DNA of 64,000 bases from Rhabditoides inermis. Lineage: Eukaryota; Nematoda; Chromadorea; Rhabditida; Rhabditidae. The stretch lies in NCBI GenBank assembly GCA_963966185.1, contig CAWZYM010000072.1:44371-108370 (forward strand), written 5' to 3'. The notes beneath the pieces are model-generated. The model had not been told where the DNA came from. It ran no database searches and was given only the letters and a program-made list of their open reading frames with translations. A program made the translations under genes and the position numbers. Below, piece after piece: positions 32,850 to 44,966 of this stretch; position 1 is the stretch's first letter, and each line of letters opens with the position of its first letter.

Positions 32850-35114
32850 ATGAAACCTGCCGGAGGGGTTTGCAAGAACCCATCTTCCCGGCTCGAGGCT
32901 GGGAAAGCACGATCTGTGCCTCAACTACTCGGACCAGCCACTCCCGTCGTACGTTGCATTTATATGTTCAAAATACAGTGTTTATGTTAAAATTTTGTAT
33001 TCACCACAATTGTTGAGGGTCCGGAGCCGAAACTATCATACATGAACCGCTACGGCCGGGTCGTCAACTTCAAGAATGTCAGTGTCTTTGTTATTTTCAT
33101 ATCTGTCTGTATTTAGCCTACGCGTGTTGGTCAGTGCGGTCGACCTCCATTTACGACATGGAAGTTCAACTTCGACAAGACCGAGAAGGTATATATTTTA
33201 TTGCAACAGAGTGTACCTTTAGTGCTCAAACTTCAGCCGCCGATGATGGGATTGGCTTGCAAGACTCCCGCTCCGAGCTCCATAGCTACGGCTTCTTCTT
33301 TTTTCCTCAATCAGAAGCCGACTCCGAAGCCAGTTGCGACAGACGACAAGAAGTGTGTGACAGCCGAACACCGTCCTCTTCCGGTCAGTTTGATCACTAG
33401 TTTGTTTATTTATTTATCCATCACAACTCGCCAGATATGTCTCATGGCCCCGATTCATGTGGAGAAGGCCAAGTCGCGCATCCGATCTCGCCATCTCTTC
33501 CGAAAGGAACACTGGGCTGTGCCAATGTCTAAGTAAGACTGGTAATTTACTTAATTAATTAAATCACATATTTATCTGTTTTTTCAGCGAAAACGACAGG
33601 ATCGAGTGCAACCTGTGCGGCGAGTTTATCTGTACGAGGTGAGCGATTGTCAATAACAACAACAACAACAACAACAACACTTTCAGGCCGATGTACAGCC
33701 TGCGTCACATCCGCAATCACGCGGCGCAGAAACAGTTCACGTGTCCCAACTGTGACTACGCCAGCCACGCACCCAAGATAGTGAGTGACTGGTTCGTGGT
33801 CTTGTTCCTGGTTACTAATCCATGGCACCAGGTGGTGGCGCACATGCAGCACGCGCACTCGCAACGTGGACAGCCGCTGGAGAATGTGACTCGGGGGATG
33901 CGCGAGCAGTGGTGGGTGGAGACTGGTTCACTGGTTCTGGATCTTGCAACTTGATTCCATCGATTTGACTTGGTTCAAGTTATCTGTTTCTCTTACCTGC
34001 GAATCTACCTTGTTTAGTATGTCTGGTGCTGATTCCATCTGGTTTCTTGTAGGCACTCGTTCGGCCTTCGCTGTTTCCCCCAGTTCCCAGGTCTCGCTGC
34101 CATGTTCATCGAAGCAGATGGTGAGAGTTTTTCTACCTGTTTTAAATTCTTTTCATTTATCAAACCGTTTTTTTATTAGGTTTAAAATTAGCTGTAACTG
34201 TTGCTGTGATTCCAGATCCGGGTTAAGCTGTATTTTTTCAGATGCCGATATGAGTAAATACGCGGAGTTTGCGCAGTCTGTGTTGGTTGCTGAGGGAGTG
34301 GATTCGGAGGTGAGTGAGTGCCCTAGTCGCTGTCCCTTCATACCCTAGTCGCTGTCCCTTCATACCCTAGTCGCTGTCCCTTCATACCCTAGTCGCTGTC
34401 CCTTCATACCTTAGTCGCTGTCCCTTCATACCTTAGTCGCTGTCCCTTCATACCCTAGTCGCTGTCCCTTCATACCCTAGTCGCTGTCCCTTCATACCCT
34501 AGTCGCTGTCCCTTCATACCCTAGTCGCTGTCCCTTCATACCCTAGTCGCTGTCCCTTCATACCTTAGTCGCTGTCCCTTCATACCCTAGTCGCTGTCCC
34601 TTCATACCCTAGTCGCTGTCCCTTCATACCCTAGTCGCTGTCCCTTCATACCCTAGTCGCTGTCCCTTCATACCCTAGTCGCTGTCCCTTCATACCCTAG
34701 TCGCTGTCCCTTCATACCCTAGTCGCTGTCCCTTCATACCCGCTCTCCAGCCGCCGACTCCCAACCACACGCTCACCCAAGCACTCTCCTCTGTGGTCGC
34801 TGTCCACAAACCACAGGTAGTTGATTGGTTATTAGTTTGTTGACAGTCGTCTTGTTCAGATTGAGTCGAGTCCCCTGCGCGAGGACACGATGATCGTTCC
34901 GGAGAAGACAGAGGAGAAGGAGGTGGAGGAGGATAAGAAAGTCGGGGTGACGAGGAAGAGTTGGACAGCGAGGAAGGACGCGGAGGAGAAGGAGGGGCGA
35001 GTCAGCTGTGTCGTGTGCGGAGAGACGCCGGCAGATGACGCCGTCGTCGTCGACCGCACGTCGCCCCGTCTCGGAAGGCTCATAGGTGAGTGGAGAGAGA
35101 GAGGGAGAGAGGGA

Positions 35115-35151
<37 letters not shown>

Positions 35152-38100
35152 AGGCCAGCTGCAGCTGCCTCCGCAGACCCGGTACGGAGTGAGTGTGCAG
35201 GCGCGCACTCTCAACTTCTCCTCCATACACTTCTGCCACAAGCACTTCGGAGACAATGCCAACATCGCCAACAAGGAAGAAGACAAGGTATACGGTAGCA
35301 TAAAATGTAGGCTGCAGAGTAACAGCACCTGTGTTGTTTCGTGTCTTGCATTTTTTTGTCGAAAATTCCGAGCATTGAGTACGGCACCCTCGACCTTGCA
35401 TGTAATATCTATACAATATCTTTCTTTTTGCCGTCTACCCCTTCTCCTCACAAACAAGTGCTGCTCAAGAAGGAACCCGACGGCAAGCTGGTCTATACCT
35501 GCAAGATCAAGGTAGCGAGAGAGAGGGAGAGGGAGAGAGAGAGAGGGGGAGGGGAGGGAGGGAGGGAGGAAGAATATATTGTGTTGAGGAATGTGGCCGC
35601 CGCGTGATCTGCTCAGTGGGCAAGGAAGTCTCTGCACTCGTCTCTCACGCCAAGTCCCATGCCGCATACAAACAGTTCGCATGTCCCCTGTGAGTTATCG
35701 ATTAGTTGGCGAGTTGGCGTGATAATTATGATAAACACAACATATAATATGGTGTACGTACATAATTTGAGGTGCTCGTACGAGTCTCTGCTTGTCCGCA
35801 ATGTGTTCTCTCATATGAGAGCCGAGCACCCAGCCTGCGGAATGAGGAGGAGGCCTCTCGACAGACTGTCAGTCATTTTTTATTGTATTTAAAGGTAGTG
35901 TACCCTCTGAATCTGGGTGTATGCGTAGATATAACATGTCATTGTTTACGATTCACTGAGTATATTATGATATTGCAAATATACATTCTAAAACAAATTA
36001 GTTTAAAAAAACAATCGAAAATTGGGGTGAGAAATCGTAGAATCTAAAAACTATTAATCAGCTCGGGGGTGTGTGCACAACTTGCACGAAGTTACACAAT
36101 TTGACCACACTATCGGCTGTTTCATTAAAGACAATTTATTTCCATGTGTTTATATCACACGATCCGCGTAAGAATCGGACGAATTTCGGGCAGGTGGGAC
36201 CTAGGAGCTAAGTGTGCGGTTATAGGGGTTTTCAAGGGTGCTCTACAAGGTAGTATAGGTGATTTTGTCCCAATATGCAAATTTGGTCAGTTAAGGGACC
36301 ATGACCTCAAATCAGTCAGTTTTCGTCCAAAATTATTTTTAAATAGCTTGTTCGATTTGTCTTGATATTATAAGACTTTTTGTACATAAACATTTTTTTC
36401 ATAAAACAAAAAAGAAAAAAGTTATGATCAAAATTTTTCAAAAAATTTCATATTTTATTTTTTGAGATCTTTTCGCCTCGAAACAACAAAAACGACTAAC
36501 ACCATTCGATTCTACGCGTTAAATCAAATTACTATGATTTTTTTCGTGAAAATCAGGTGTTGCCTTTTCTTCCATCCAGAGCGATGAAAATGGCCGGAAA
36601 TAAAAATTTTGCGTTTTACCGCCATTTTTCATATCTTCCAATCCGAAATAACAAAAATCACTATTATATTCGGATTTTGCACCTTTGAATTAGTCTGTGT
36701 AGTTGTTTTCAGGCAAATCTGATGTTGCCTTTGTGTTCATCCGTGATGTTGAAAATGGCCTAACTATCAATCGCAAAATTTCATGATAACGCCAGAAGGC
36801 AACACTAAATTTGTATAAAACCAAGTACGTAGACTAATAAAAAGGTGCAAAATCCGAATATGTAAGTGGTTTTTGTTATTTCAGATGGATAGAATTTAAA
36901 AGTGACAGGAAAATGCGAATTTTCACATTTGAGCCACTTTCATCGACTTAAATGAGCAAAAAGGCAACACCGAATTTGGCTATAAACCAACACATATACT
37001 AATCAAGAGGTGTAGAATCCGAATATAGTAGTGATTTTTGTTGTATCGGAACGAAATACATGGAAAATGGCGGGAAAACGCAAAGTTTTGATTTGGAGCC
37101 ATTTTCATCGCTCTGGATGGAAGAAAAGGCAACATCGGATTTGGGTATAAACCAAAACTAATACTAACTAAAAAATGAAGAATCCGAATATAGTAGTGGT
37201 TTCTGTTGTTTAGAAACGAAAGACTTATGGCGGTAAATCGCAAAATTCTTTTTTCGGGCGATTTTCATCGCTCTGGATGGAAGAAAAGGCAACACCAGAT
37301 TTTCACGAAAAAAATCATGGTAGTTTGATTAAACGCGTAGAATCGAATAGTAGTGGTCGTTTTTGTTGTTTCGAGGCGAAAAGATCTCAAAAAAATAAAA
37401 TATGAAATTTTTTGAAAAATTTTGATCATAACTTTTTTCTTTTTTGTTTTATGAAAAAAATGTTCATGTACAAAAAGTCTTATAATATCAAGACAAATCG
37501 AACAAGCTATTAAAAAAAAGTTTTGGACAAAAACTGACTGATTTGAGGTCATGGTCCCTTAACTGACCAAATTCGCATATTGGGACAAAATCACCTATAC
37601 TACCTTGTAGAGCACCCTTGAAAACCCCTATAACCGCGCACTAAGTTCCTAGGTCCCACCTCGTCCGGTTCTTACGCGGATCGTGTGATATTGTTTCTTA
37701 CAGTCCATGGAATATTTAGTTCCGCCATCACTCCGCTCGGCCGTCCCGCATTTGAAAATTGCGCGCGCGCAAATGTTTGAATGTGAATTTATTCGCGTGC
37801 TCTCGCATGTCTATCGATTTTCGCCGCCTCGCACTCTGTTCACTCTGCGCTCTCTACTGGCGGCAACTGATTTGCCCACCCACTGTATGTCATTCTTATT
37901 TTGGATAACATTTATAATATGTGTTTCTTTTACGAATTTGGCGGGAACAGCTGATAGAAAAATGATCTGCAAAACGCAGTAAGTTCTGTTAAAAATCATA
38001 ACATATCGTTGCGTAAATATGCGTATCATGTTGGATTTAAATAAATTTTTGATAAATTTTAATTTCATTATTTTTCATCACAAACAACCACAAACGGCAT

Positions 38101-39122
38101 GAAAATATTTCTAAAAGGCATTGATAATACATTCGTGATAATTTTAATATGGGATTCAGAGGGTACACTACCTTTAAGGCACATATTCTGCATTTTTGAT
38201 AGTCCTTCACATATAAAAAAAATCTATGGTATTCCACGTTTTTTGAGTGGCATGCGTCTGTCTCTGATGTGGCGTCGACAAGCAGCTGTCTGCTTTCCCG
38301 ACGTCTTCCGACCCCTCAAGATAGTCAAGGTGAGAGGGGAGAGAGGGGGGGAGGGGGAGAGAGAGGGGGAGGGAGAGAGAGAGGGAGAGAGAGAAAGGGG
38401 GAGAGGGAGAAAGAATGTTTGCAGCGTGTCGGCGTCCGCAAGTCGGGGGCAAAGGTGATGAAAAAGAGGAAGCAGAGGGAGGGAACGGGCAAGGACAAGA
38501 AGTACATGGTGAGAGGATTGGGAAGGGGGGTGAGTGGGATGTGAATGTTGCAGCCTGTTCTGTCGGACCGCGTGCGGGCTCTGATGGCAGCTCGCAAGGC
38601 GAAGCTCGTACCGATTGTCGTCCCTTCCTCCGTCGCCGCCTCTCTCCCTCCTGCATACACTGCAAACGTCGCCATACAGGTATTCCCCTCATCACACTCT
38701 GTCAATACACTGCCCTTGGTTGCAGTCGATTGTCGACCACCAGTACGGTCAGCGCATGCCCGTTTTGGCTGCGGAGGAGAAGAGCGCGGAGCAGATGGAG
38801 GTGGAAGCGGAACAGGCGAAGAAGGAGCAGTTGATCGGCAAGTGGGAGAAGGAGCAAAAGAAGCGGCACAACAAGAGGCTCGAGGCGTCTCTCAACAAGA
38901 AAGTACGCAAGATGCGCGCAACAAACATCAACAAGGAGAAGGTATGGTTTCGTTGATTTGATTCCGTAGTCCTCATTCATTTTTTTTTGTATTGTTCAGG
39001 CGGAGAGGAAGTCTTGGAAGAAGGAGAGGAAGAAGGTGGTGGTGCGACTGAGGAAGCCGAAGATGAAGAAGCACCCCGTGGAGAAGACGAGCGAAGACAA
39101 GCAGATCATGGTCGATGAATAG
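32850..39122 (+). CDS. Large C2H2-like zinc-finger protein with repeated finger-CFP modules
   Basis: About 21 exons encode roughly 720 residues from ATG 32850 to TAG 39120-39122. Module 1 (33590-34120): ECNLCGEFICTR, RHIRNHAAQKQFTCPNCDYA, VVAHMQHAHSQ, then LRCFPQFPG. A glutamate-rich exon with CVVCGETPADD follows (34860-35083). Module 2 (35160-38330): FCHKHFG, YTCKIK, ECGRRVICS, SHAKSHAAYKQFACPL, CSYESLLVRNVFSHMRAEHP, then VCFPDVFRP. The two modules resemble each other and the small gene at 3777-4826. The C-terminus is long, basic and helical (KWEKEQKKRHNKRLE, RLRKPKMKKHP), suggesting nuclear nucleic-acid binding. Four acceptors end in TTGAG (33017, 35588, 35771, 38247). The intron 35867-38247 contains the foldback element. 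No exact ortholog recognised; a nematode-type C2H2 expansion is plausible. Confidence 0.75.
34318..34740 (+). repeat. Minisatellite of 22-bp units, about 19 copies
   Basis: The unit CCTAGTCGCTGTCCCTTCATA(C) repeats head to tail with almost no variation except CCTT for CCCT in three units. It fills the intron after donor GAG/GTGAGTGAG of the zinc-finger gene. Near-identity shows recent expansion. Units are contiguous with no spacers, so this is not a CRISPR array. Confidence 0.95.
35893..38173. mobile_element. Foldback/MITE-like element, 2.28 kb, 21-bp TIRs, TTAA duplication
   Basis: Perfect 21-base terminal inverted repeats (AGGTAGTGTACCCTCTGAATC and its complement) are bordered by TTAA on both sides (35889-35892 and 38174-38177). 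Inside, arms of about 435 bases (36154-36591 and 37258-37689) are near-perfect inverted copies. The centre (36592-37257) is made of further alternating units around AAAATGGC, CCGAATATAGTAGTG and AAAAGGCAACA. No transposase frame is present, so the element is non-autonomous. TTAA targets are typical of piggyBac-type transposases; assignment to that group is inference. Removing it and one TTAA restores a short ordinary intron in the zinc-finger gene. Confidence 0.85.
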
Positions 39123-40373
39123 TCTGCAGTTGGCCTCGCCCACATAGTTCGGTCTGTGTAACCAATACAGCCGGCTCAATCATATTCACGTTTCAAGTTT
39201 CGAACAGTTCAATTCCTGTATTTTAAACAATTTTATTATATGTCATTCTCTCGAGTAGAATGTGTCCTGGTTGTTCCCAAGATATTATGATTCTGTATCG
39301 TTTCTATCTCACCTACACTCATCCTATCTGTCTCATTTCGTTGACGAGTTTTGTTGAACAAAGTACCCCGGTTTGTGTTGTATGTTGTTGTTGTTACGCC
39401 CGTTTCGAATAAAGAATGTCCGAATGTCCGAATGTCCGAATGTCAGAATGTCCGAATGTCAGAGTGTCAGAATGTCAGAGTGTCAGAATGTCAGAGTGTC
39501 AGGGTGTCAGGGTGTCAGAGTGTCAGAGTGTCAGAGTGTCAGAATGTCAGAATGTCAGAATGTCAGAATGTCAGAATGTCAGAATGTCAGAATGTCAGTT
39601 ATCTTTGAGATTGTATTCTTCAGACGAACCATCCTTTGTTGTGTGTGATTTGATGTAGAAACTTCAGGGGGAGAGCATTGATTCCATTCAGATGGTGAGT
39701 GACTTTTATAATTTCACCGTGAGTGTTTTTTGTTGTTGTACAACTTTGCTTCTCAGATACTCACCCGCGCCGTCCAGTCTGGTAAAATTGACGAACAGTT
39801 GATAATAATGATATGTTTATTCATAGAACTTGTGGAGGGTATACAACAGGGAGTAATACAACATAACGAAAAGAGAGTGTAAGCAGCCCCTGTCGACGTT
39901 GAAAGACCCCTATCGACCCGGTACAACTACGGCTTTCCTATTAAATTATACTTTCACAAGAAACTTTTATGTTTAAAAAATGCCTCAAGGTTTCCCCGGC
40001 GTTACTCAATGCTAAAAAAGACACAAATATGATACTAACTGTTTCATCATTCACTTCGCAATGTCTTGCGATTAAGTTTTCATTCGTCTTCCCGTGCTGA
40101 TCTAACCTGTGTGCGAACTATTGCTAGAACTAAAATAGACAGCCCATCTACCATGACAGCCCATCTACCAGCCCATTCACGCCCATCTACCATGAACAGT
40201 CAGGACTCGCGCCGCACTGTTCCAGCCAAGGAGCCACAATACCCGTATACTAAGCGCGCAACTAGCTCAGCATTTTCCGATCAAAAATAATCGTGCTCTA
40301 GTTGGCACCGTAGTACATGGATGATGCGGACTGCCGTTTTTCGTTGCCGTTCATACCATTAACTTGTGGAACG
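39123..40373. other. 3' flank and gene-free tract with 8-bp repeat
   Basis: After the zinc-finger gene come AT-rich 3' flank, the GTCAGAAT array (39413-39598) and sequence without supported exons. A stretch around 39840-39930 is not recognisable. Confidence 0.4.
39413..39598 (+). repeat. Octanucleotide array (AATGTCMG)n
   Basis: About 23 units of eight bases, AATGTCCG drifting to AATGTCAG and AGTGTCAG. Because eight is not divisible by three, all three frames stay open and give repetitive pseudo-proteins, which are not genes. Confidence 0.95.
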
Positions 40374-40650
40374 TCTCACATGACCAAGTAGCGTAGTGGT
40401 AACGCTCTCGCTTACCAGGCACCTGTTCGAGAGTTCGAACCTGGGTACCTCCGCCAAGTTTTGTCAAATTGAAAACACCATCCAATGGGTTCTGATCGTT
40501 GTCTAACCACCCTAATGTCTCTCGTGAAAAGAGTGAAACTCATTTGCAGGCTTACTATAGGGTTGTGTGTGCTTCCAGATAACCCATCATGCTACCATTG
40601 TATGTACATGTCGGAATCAGGCTGATAAACTAAACTAAACTAACTAAAAT
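40374..40650 (+). mobile_element. tRNA-derived SINE, copy 1
   Basis: The tRNA-related head has a perfect A box TAGCGTAGTGG (40389-40399) and B box GAGTTCGAACC (40431-40441), the internal RNA polymerase III promoter. The body, starting CCAAGTTTTGTCAA and containing CCATCCAA, GGTTCTGATC and CTAATGTCTCTCGTGAAAAG, is shared with the copy at 42218. A (AAACT)n tail at about 40629-40645 may be the 3' simple-repeat end. Confidence 0.85.
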
Positions 40651-40798
40651 AGAACTATTTATATGCTCTACATAATCGATCTTCAACAAGTGGGAGTTAA
40701 AAGGTATACCACTCGATTGTAGTGCAAATTGGCTTCCTCCGTGCAGCAGTTATTTTTTGAAAAAAAAAACAAATCTTAAAAAAATATTCATAATGCAT

Positions 40799-41911
40799 AA
40801 GCCGCTTGCAAAATGATCAAGAAAAAATTTTTTCGCCAAAAACCAATTGGAAAACGGCGAAAAATTTTTTTTCGTTCATCTAAGGCAACCCTCGCGGCCT
40901 CCGCGGGGCTTTTGCGGGCCTTCCGCGGGGAAATGTCTCGAAAGCCGCTTAGGTACAGCGCGGGATCTCCGAGAAAGCTCCCGCGGAAGACGCGAAAGTT
41001 TTCGCGTCTTTCGCGGGGATTCCGCGGAAGACCCGAAAAGACCAACTAGTTTTTACTGGTTTGGTAGTTTTTGTTGTTGTCTTCGTTGTTTCTCAGTAAA
41101 CACAAACCACGACATACATTGAACACATCATTTTATTATGATGCATACATACATGTACATAACGTATACACACTAACAATCTGACAGATATACAATGACA
41201 AACAATAGCGTTGAAGGGTCATGCTACTGAGCTGCTTGGAATCGGCATCTGGCGCGATATTTCGAACTTGATCTTGATCGGGGTATGCTTGTACTGTAGT
41301 CTTCCGAATCTTCTGCAGTTTTCAACCGTACTCGCCTGAAAACATGACGTTGAAACAACTGTACGTACAAAACATTACTTACCGGTTATGCTGCAGTGTT
41401 GTCTAGCACCATCTCATCGCATGGCCGAGACTCGGTAGAACTGCAAAGATAGACCATATGCATGTACAAGTGAGAACTGAGGACTTGAGCCACCTTCCTA
41501 TAGACTATAGTTGCAATGTACTGCCGTAGAACCACATGATAGGAATGATTATACCTGCAACAACATAATTACTGATACATCACAGTAGAAAACAATAATG
41601 AATGAGAAATAAACAGTATGAACACATAAACAGGTTAAAAACATTGAACTTGTATGTTCACGAGATTCAAATTGAAAAGGACGCCATCGCCGTCTTCGGG
41701 TTTTCCGCGAAGCCCCGCGGAACCCGCGAGAATCTCTCGGAGCTTCCGCGGAACACCCGAAAGTGAGATAACACGCTCAATACCGGACTGATTTTCCGCA
41801 CTCTAACAGGGCAGAATGACCGTAATACGGGCTAGTATCCGCGGGACCCGCGAAAAAATCCAAAATCCCGCGGGGCTTGGCGGTTTGCCTGAGATCTTGC
41901 AAGCGGCTTTA
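40799..41911. mobile_element. GC-rich inverted-repeat element, about 1.1 kb
   Basis: The left end AAGCCGCTTGCAA recurs inverted at the right end (TTGCAAGCGGCTT, 41897-41909). Both subterminal regions (40890-41040 and 41690-41880) are rich in CCGCGG and CGCGAAA motifs not seen elsewhere in the window, including a perfect palindrome GACGCGAAAGTTTTCGCGTC near 40988. The centre (41050-41690) is normal AT-rich sequence. No target-site duplication is clear and no transposase is present. It may be a non-autonomous DNA element that captured internal sequence. Confidence 0.5.
41224..41590 (-). other. Possible small spliced transcript inside the inverted-repeat element
   Basis: On the minus strand three short segments have good splice borders: one ending near 41508 after a GTTGTTGCAG acceptor (frame YNHSYHVVLRQYIATIVYRK), one at about 41385-41441 flanked by TTTGCAG and GTAAGT, and a last one below 41338 after TTTTCAG. 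An AATAAA lies at 41131-41136. Joining the first two gives an early stop (FYRVSAMR, stop). The coding value is therefore doubtful; it may be a non-coding transcript or gene fragment. Confidence 0.3.
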
Positions 41912-42217
41912 GTGTCTCATTGTTGTGCAGCATTGTGCAACACACACTGGTTGCCGCTTGCCGGTTCGCGCTCAATTTTCCCTTTTTTCGATCGATTTTT
42001 GTATTTTATACTAGCGAACCAGCGAACCAAAACCTCTTCCCACATTTTCTAGGAAGAAATTTTCTTCTAACTTTTTCCCTCTTTAGATTATATTCGGCTC
42101 GCAGTTAGCTCATGATTTTTTTAATGAAAACATTATCGTAGATTTTGAATATACAGAATACTAAACGGAATGCAATGCAGATTTTCCATGGTGTTCATAT
42201 TTCTATTTCGCTGATCA

Positions 42218-42428
42218 TCTCACATGACCACGTGGCGTAGTGGTGTTGCGTAGTGGCGTAGCGAGAGCGCTCTCGCTGACCAAGCACCCATGCGCAGGTT
42301 CGACTTTGGGTACCCTTGTCAAGTTTTGTCAAGATGAAAAAACCATCCAACTGGTTCTGATCTTTGTATAACAATTCTGATGTCTCTCGTGAAAAGAGTT
42401 GATCTCTTTTGCGGGCTCACCATAGATT
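42218..42428 (+). mobile_element. tRNA-derived SINE, copy 2
   Basis: Same family as the copy at 40374: TCTCACATGACCA start, A box TGGCGTAGTGG (42233-42243), decayed B box GGTTCGACTTT (42297-42307), and body with CAAGTTTTGTCAAGATGAAAA, CCATCCAA, GGTTCTGATC and TGTCTCTCGTGAAAAGAG. It carries an internal duplication of GCGTAGTGG after the A box. Roughly 80% alike by eye to copy 1. Confidence 0.85.
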
Positions 42429-44076
42429 CATGAAATGATTCATATTTTAGAATTTCATTCTTATGCATTGAAAATATAAAAGTTGTCATATCTTTGTTTC
42501 TTTATATGTGATCTTTTTGCTGATGGGCAGGGTGTCAAATGTGCTCTCATTTCTCTGCGCTCTCGCGCGCATATTGCTCCCACGATTCTTTCTTTCCCGC
42601 CGGCCGTCGTGTAGTCTAGCCGCTAACTAAGATTATTACTACGTGTGCTTCTTGTTTTTGGATGTATCATTACGTATTCAAGTGGTCTCTTCTAGTCCTC
42701 TCTGGCATGATTAAGAATGAAAACGCATTCACGTTTTGCTTCACAAGCTAGTGAATTTCACGGACCAATTTGGCATAACTAATTTGTCTAGTATCATATT
42801 GCTGTATTTTAATGAGTTTACAATTTCTTATCTACTGTCTAATGTCGGTCTGTCGAATTGGTAGGTAGTGATTGCGCGAGCTGACAAACTGTGCGCGTGT
42901 GTCTCCGTTACTGTGCCATCTTCTCTCGGCAAATCGATATTTGTGTTCACTGCCCCGCCACCCCTATTCGCACTGCCCTATTCATTCGCGCGGTCAGACA
43001 GGCAAACAGCGATTGTTGTGCGTGTTTTTCCCTCACTGGGCTCTCCTCTCTCGGAAATTCGATAAGCATCGCCCCATTCATTCGCGCCCGTTATTCTCAA
43101 ATCCTATATTTTTCTGAAAGTGTTTACAACTTTTTCACTTGGTATCACACGAATTTATAGGCACCAATCTCTCCCTCTCTCTGTTCAAATCGGTTCCGTG
43201 TGTTTGTGTGTTCGTTACCCAAACACAATTCTTCACATTGTCTTGTTCATCGCGCGAATGTCGTTCACGATCATGTTTTTACTTATAATTCTGATTCAGG
43301 TGTGACGATCGTGTTCAATTTCTACAAATATATATATGCTATATTTCTACCGTCATTTTCTATATTCCTTCGATACCAGCTGCTGGTTGCTCTGGACCGC
43401 ACAAATTTTCTTGTTTTCTTTGTGAGAGGACGGAAGACATGTGTGGGCTAGAGCAATCAGCGGCACTTCACATCTGAATTGAAAAGGTATGTGATGTTTT
43501 GACGGGGCGTGACGAGATATGAAAATTTGATTATAATTGCATTGAAAATATTATAATTTGTTATACACAAAAACAGATTTTAGGTTTTAGGTGGACGTTG
43601 GTGCCTCTCTTCCAATGCGGACTTTGACAACAATATGAGATATGACTATATAGCAATGTGAATTGTTATCATTTGACCCTAGTCGCTCTAATCGCTGGAT
43701 CTGCTAGAAGATAACGAGAGGGTTCTAGTGGTTCGTCTCTTTTTTCAGCTGCTACATAAATCTTTGTCAGATGTGTTTCACTCCTGGTCTCTGTAATACT
43801 CCCTTTCTGTTTCATCTCTATCAATCATTTCTGTCATGTGTTCGTTCATTTCATGCGTAAGTCATGTCGAACAGGTGTCTGATTACCTTTTTTTCTAACA
43901 AAAAATCAAAGGTCTCTGGTGGCAAAATGGAGCATATGCGATATGAGATAAGCATGCTATTTTGAGATTAGCATATTCTAAATAGTGGTAAACATTTTCC
44001 CATGATCCAAATCATTCACTTAATTTTACAAAAGTAACACATCGAATAACCTTCACATTTATTGTGTTCACAACGT
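42429..44076. other. Gene-poor intergenic tract
   Basis: The sequence has short GC-rich, CTCTCGC-containing stretches (42540-42610, 42900-43090) within AT-rich DNA. Two similar segments, TCTCTCGGCAAATCGATA and TCTCTCGGAAATTCGATA, lie about 120 bases apart with nearby ATTCATTCGCGC copies, so a local duplication is likely. No exon supported. Confidence 0.35.
44058..44063 (-). terminator. Poly(A) signal of the Nopp140-like array
   Basis: AATAAA on the minus strand 14 bases after the TAA stop at 44077-44079, giving a very short 3' UTR. Confidence 0.55.
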
Positions 44077-44966
44077 TTAAAACATGCTACGTTTACGCCA
44101 GTCAAAATATGTGATATTCTTGGGAGCCTCATCCTCGGAATCAGAATCCGACGAAGAAGAGTCCTTCTTGGCGGGCGCAGCCTTGACCGTGGTGGCCTTC
44201 ACGAGAGCAGCCTGAAAAATCAAATACATCATGAAATGCAAATAAGACACTCTAATGTAACCTACTTACCTTTTTGGGAGCCTCATCCTCGGAGTCCGAA
44301 TCCTTCTTGGCGGGCGCAGCCTTAGCTGGGGTCGCCTTCACGGGAGCAGCCTTCTTGGGGGCCACATCCTCAGAATCGGAATCCGACGAAGAAAAGTCCT
44401 TCTTGGCGGGCGCAGCCTTGACCGTGGTGGCCTTCACGGGAGCAGCCTGAAAAATCAAATACATCATGAAATGCAAATAATACACACTCAAATGCAACCT
44501 ATTCACCTTTTTGGGAGCCTCTTTCTCGGAGTCCGAATCCTTCTTGGCGGGCGCAGCCTTAGCAGGGGTCGCCTTCACGGGAGCAGCCTTCTTGGGGGCC
44601 ACATCCTCAGAATCGGAATCCGACGAAGAAAAGTCCTTCTTGGCGGGCGCAGCCTTGACCGTGGTGGCCTTCACGGGAGCAGCCTGAAAAATCAAATACA
44701 TCATGAAATGCAAATAATACACACTCAAATGCAACCTATTCACCTTTTTGGGAGCCTCTTTCTCGGAGTCCGAATCCTTCTTGGCGGGCGCAGCCTTAGC
44801 AGGGGTCGCCTTCACGGGAGCAGCCTTCTTGGGGGCCACATCCTCAGAATCGGAATCCGACGAAGAAAAGTCCTTCTTGGCGGGCGCAGCCTTGACCGTG
44901 GTGGCCTTCACGAGAGCAGCCTGAAAAATCAAATACATCATGAAATGCAAATAAGACACTCTAATG
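44077..44966 (-). CDS. Nopp140/treacle-like Lys-Ala and Ser-Asp repeat exons, 5' end missing
   Basis: Each unit codes AAPVKATTVKAAPAKKD, a phospho-acceptor acidic tract SSSDSDSEDVAPKK, then KATPAKAAPAKKDSDSEKEA. This alternation of Lys/Ala/Pro and Ser/Asp/Glu blocks is typical of nucleolar casein-kinase-2 substrates such as NOLC1 (Nopp140). Three full exons of 174 bases are separated by introns of exactly 60 bases, period 234. A last exon ends NITYFDWRKRSMF at TAA 44077. The copies at 44508 and 44742 are nearly identical, introns included. Homology stops abruptly at about 44966 inside an intron. No first exon, start codon or promoter is visible upstream, so the locus is probably a truncated duplicate. 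Plus-strand bases 44965-45027 encode another Ser/Glu tract in opposite sense, marking a rearrangement. Confidence 0.55.

Noticed and set aside
34318..34740. CRISPR-like array
   Set aside because: Units are contiguous without unique spacers, and the setting is a eukaryotic intron; it is a minisatellite.
39351..39658. Open frames with MSECQNVR repeats
   Set aside because: The 8-base repeat leaves all three frames open; there is no start context, splice site or domain.
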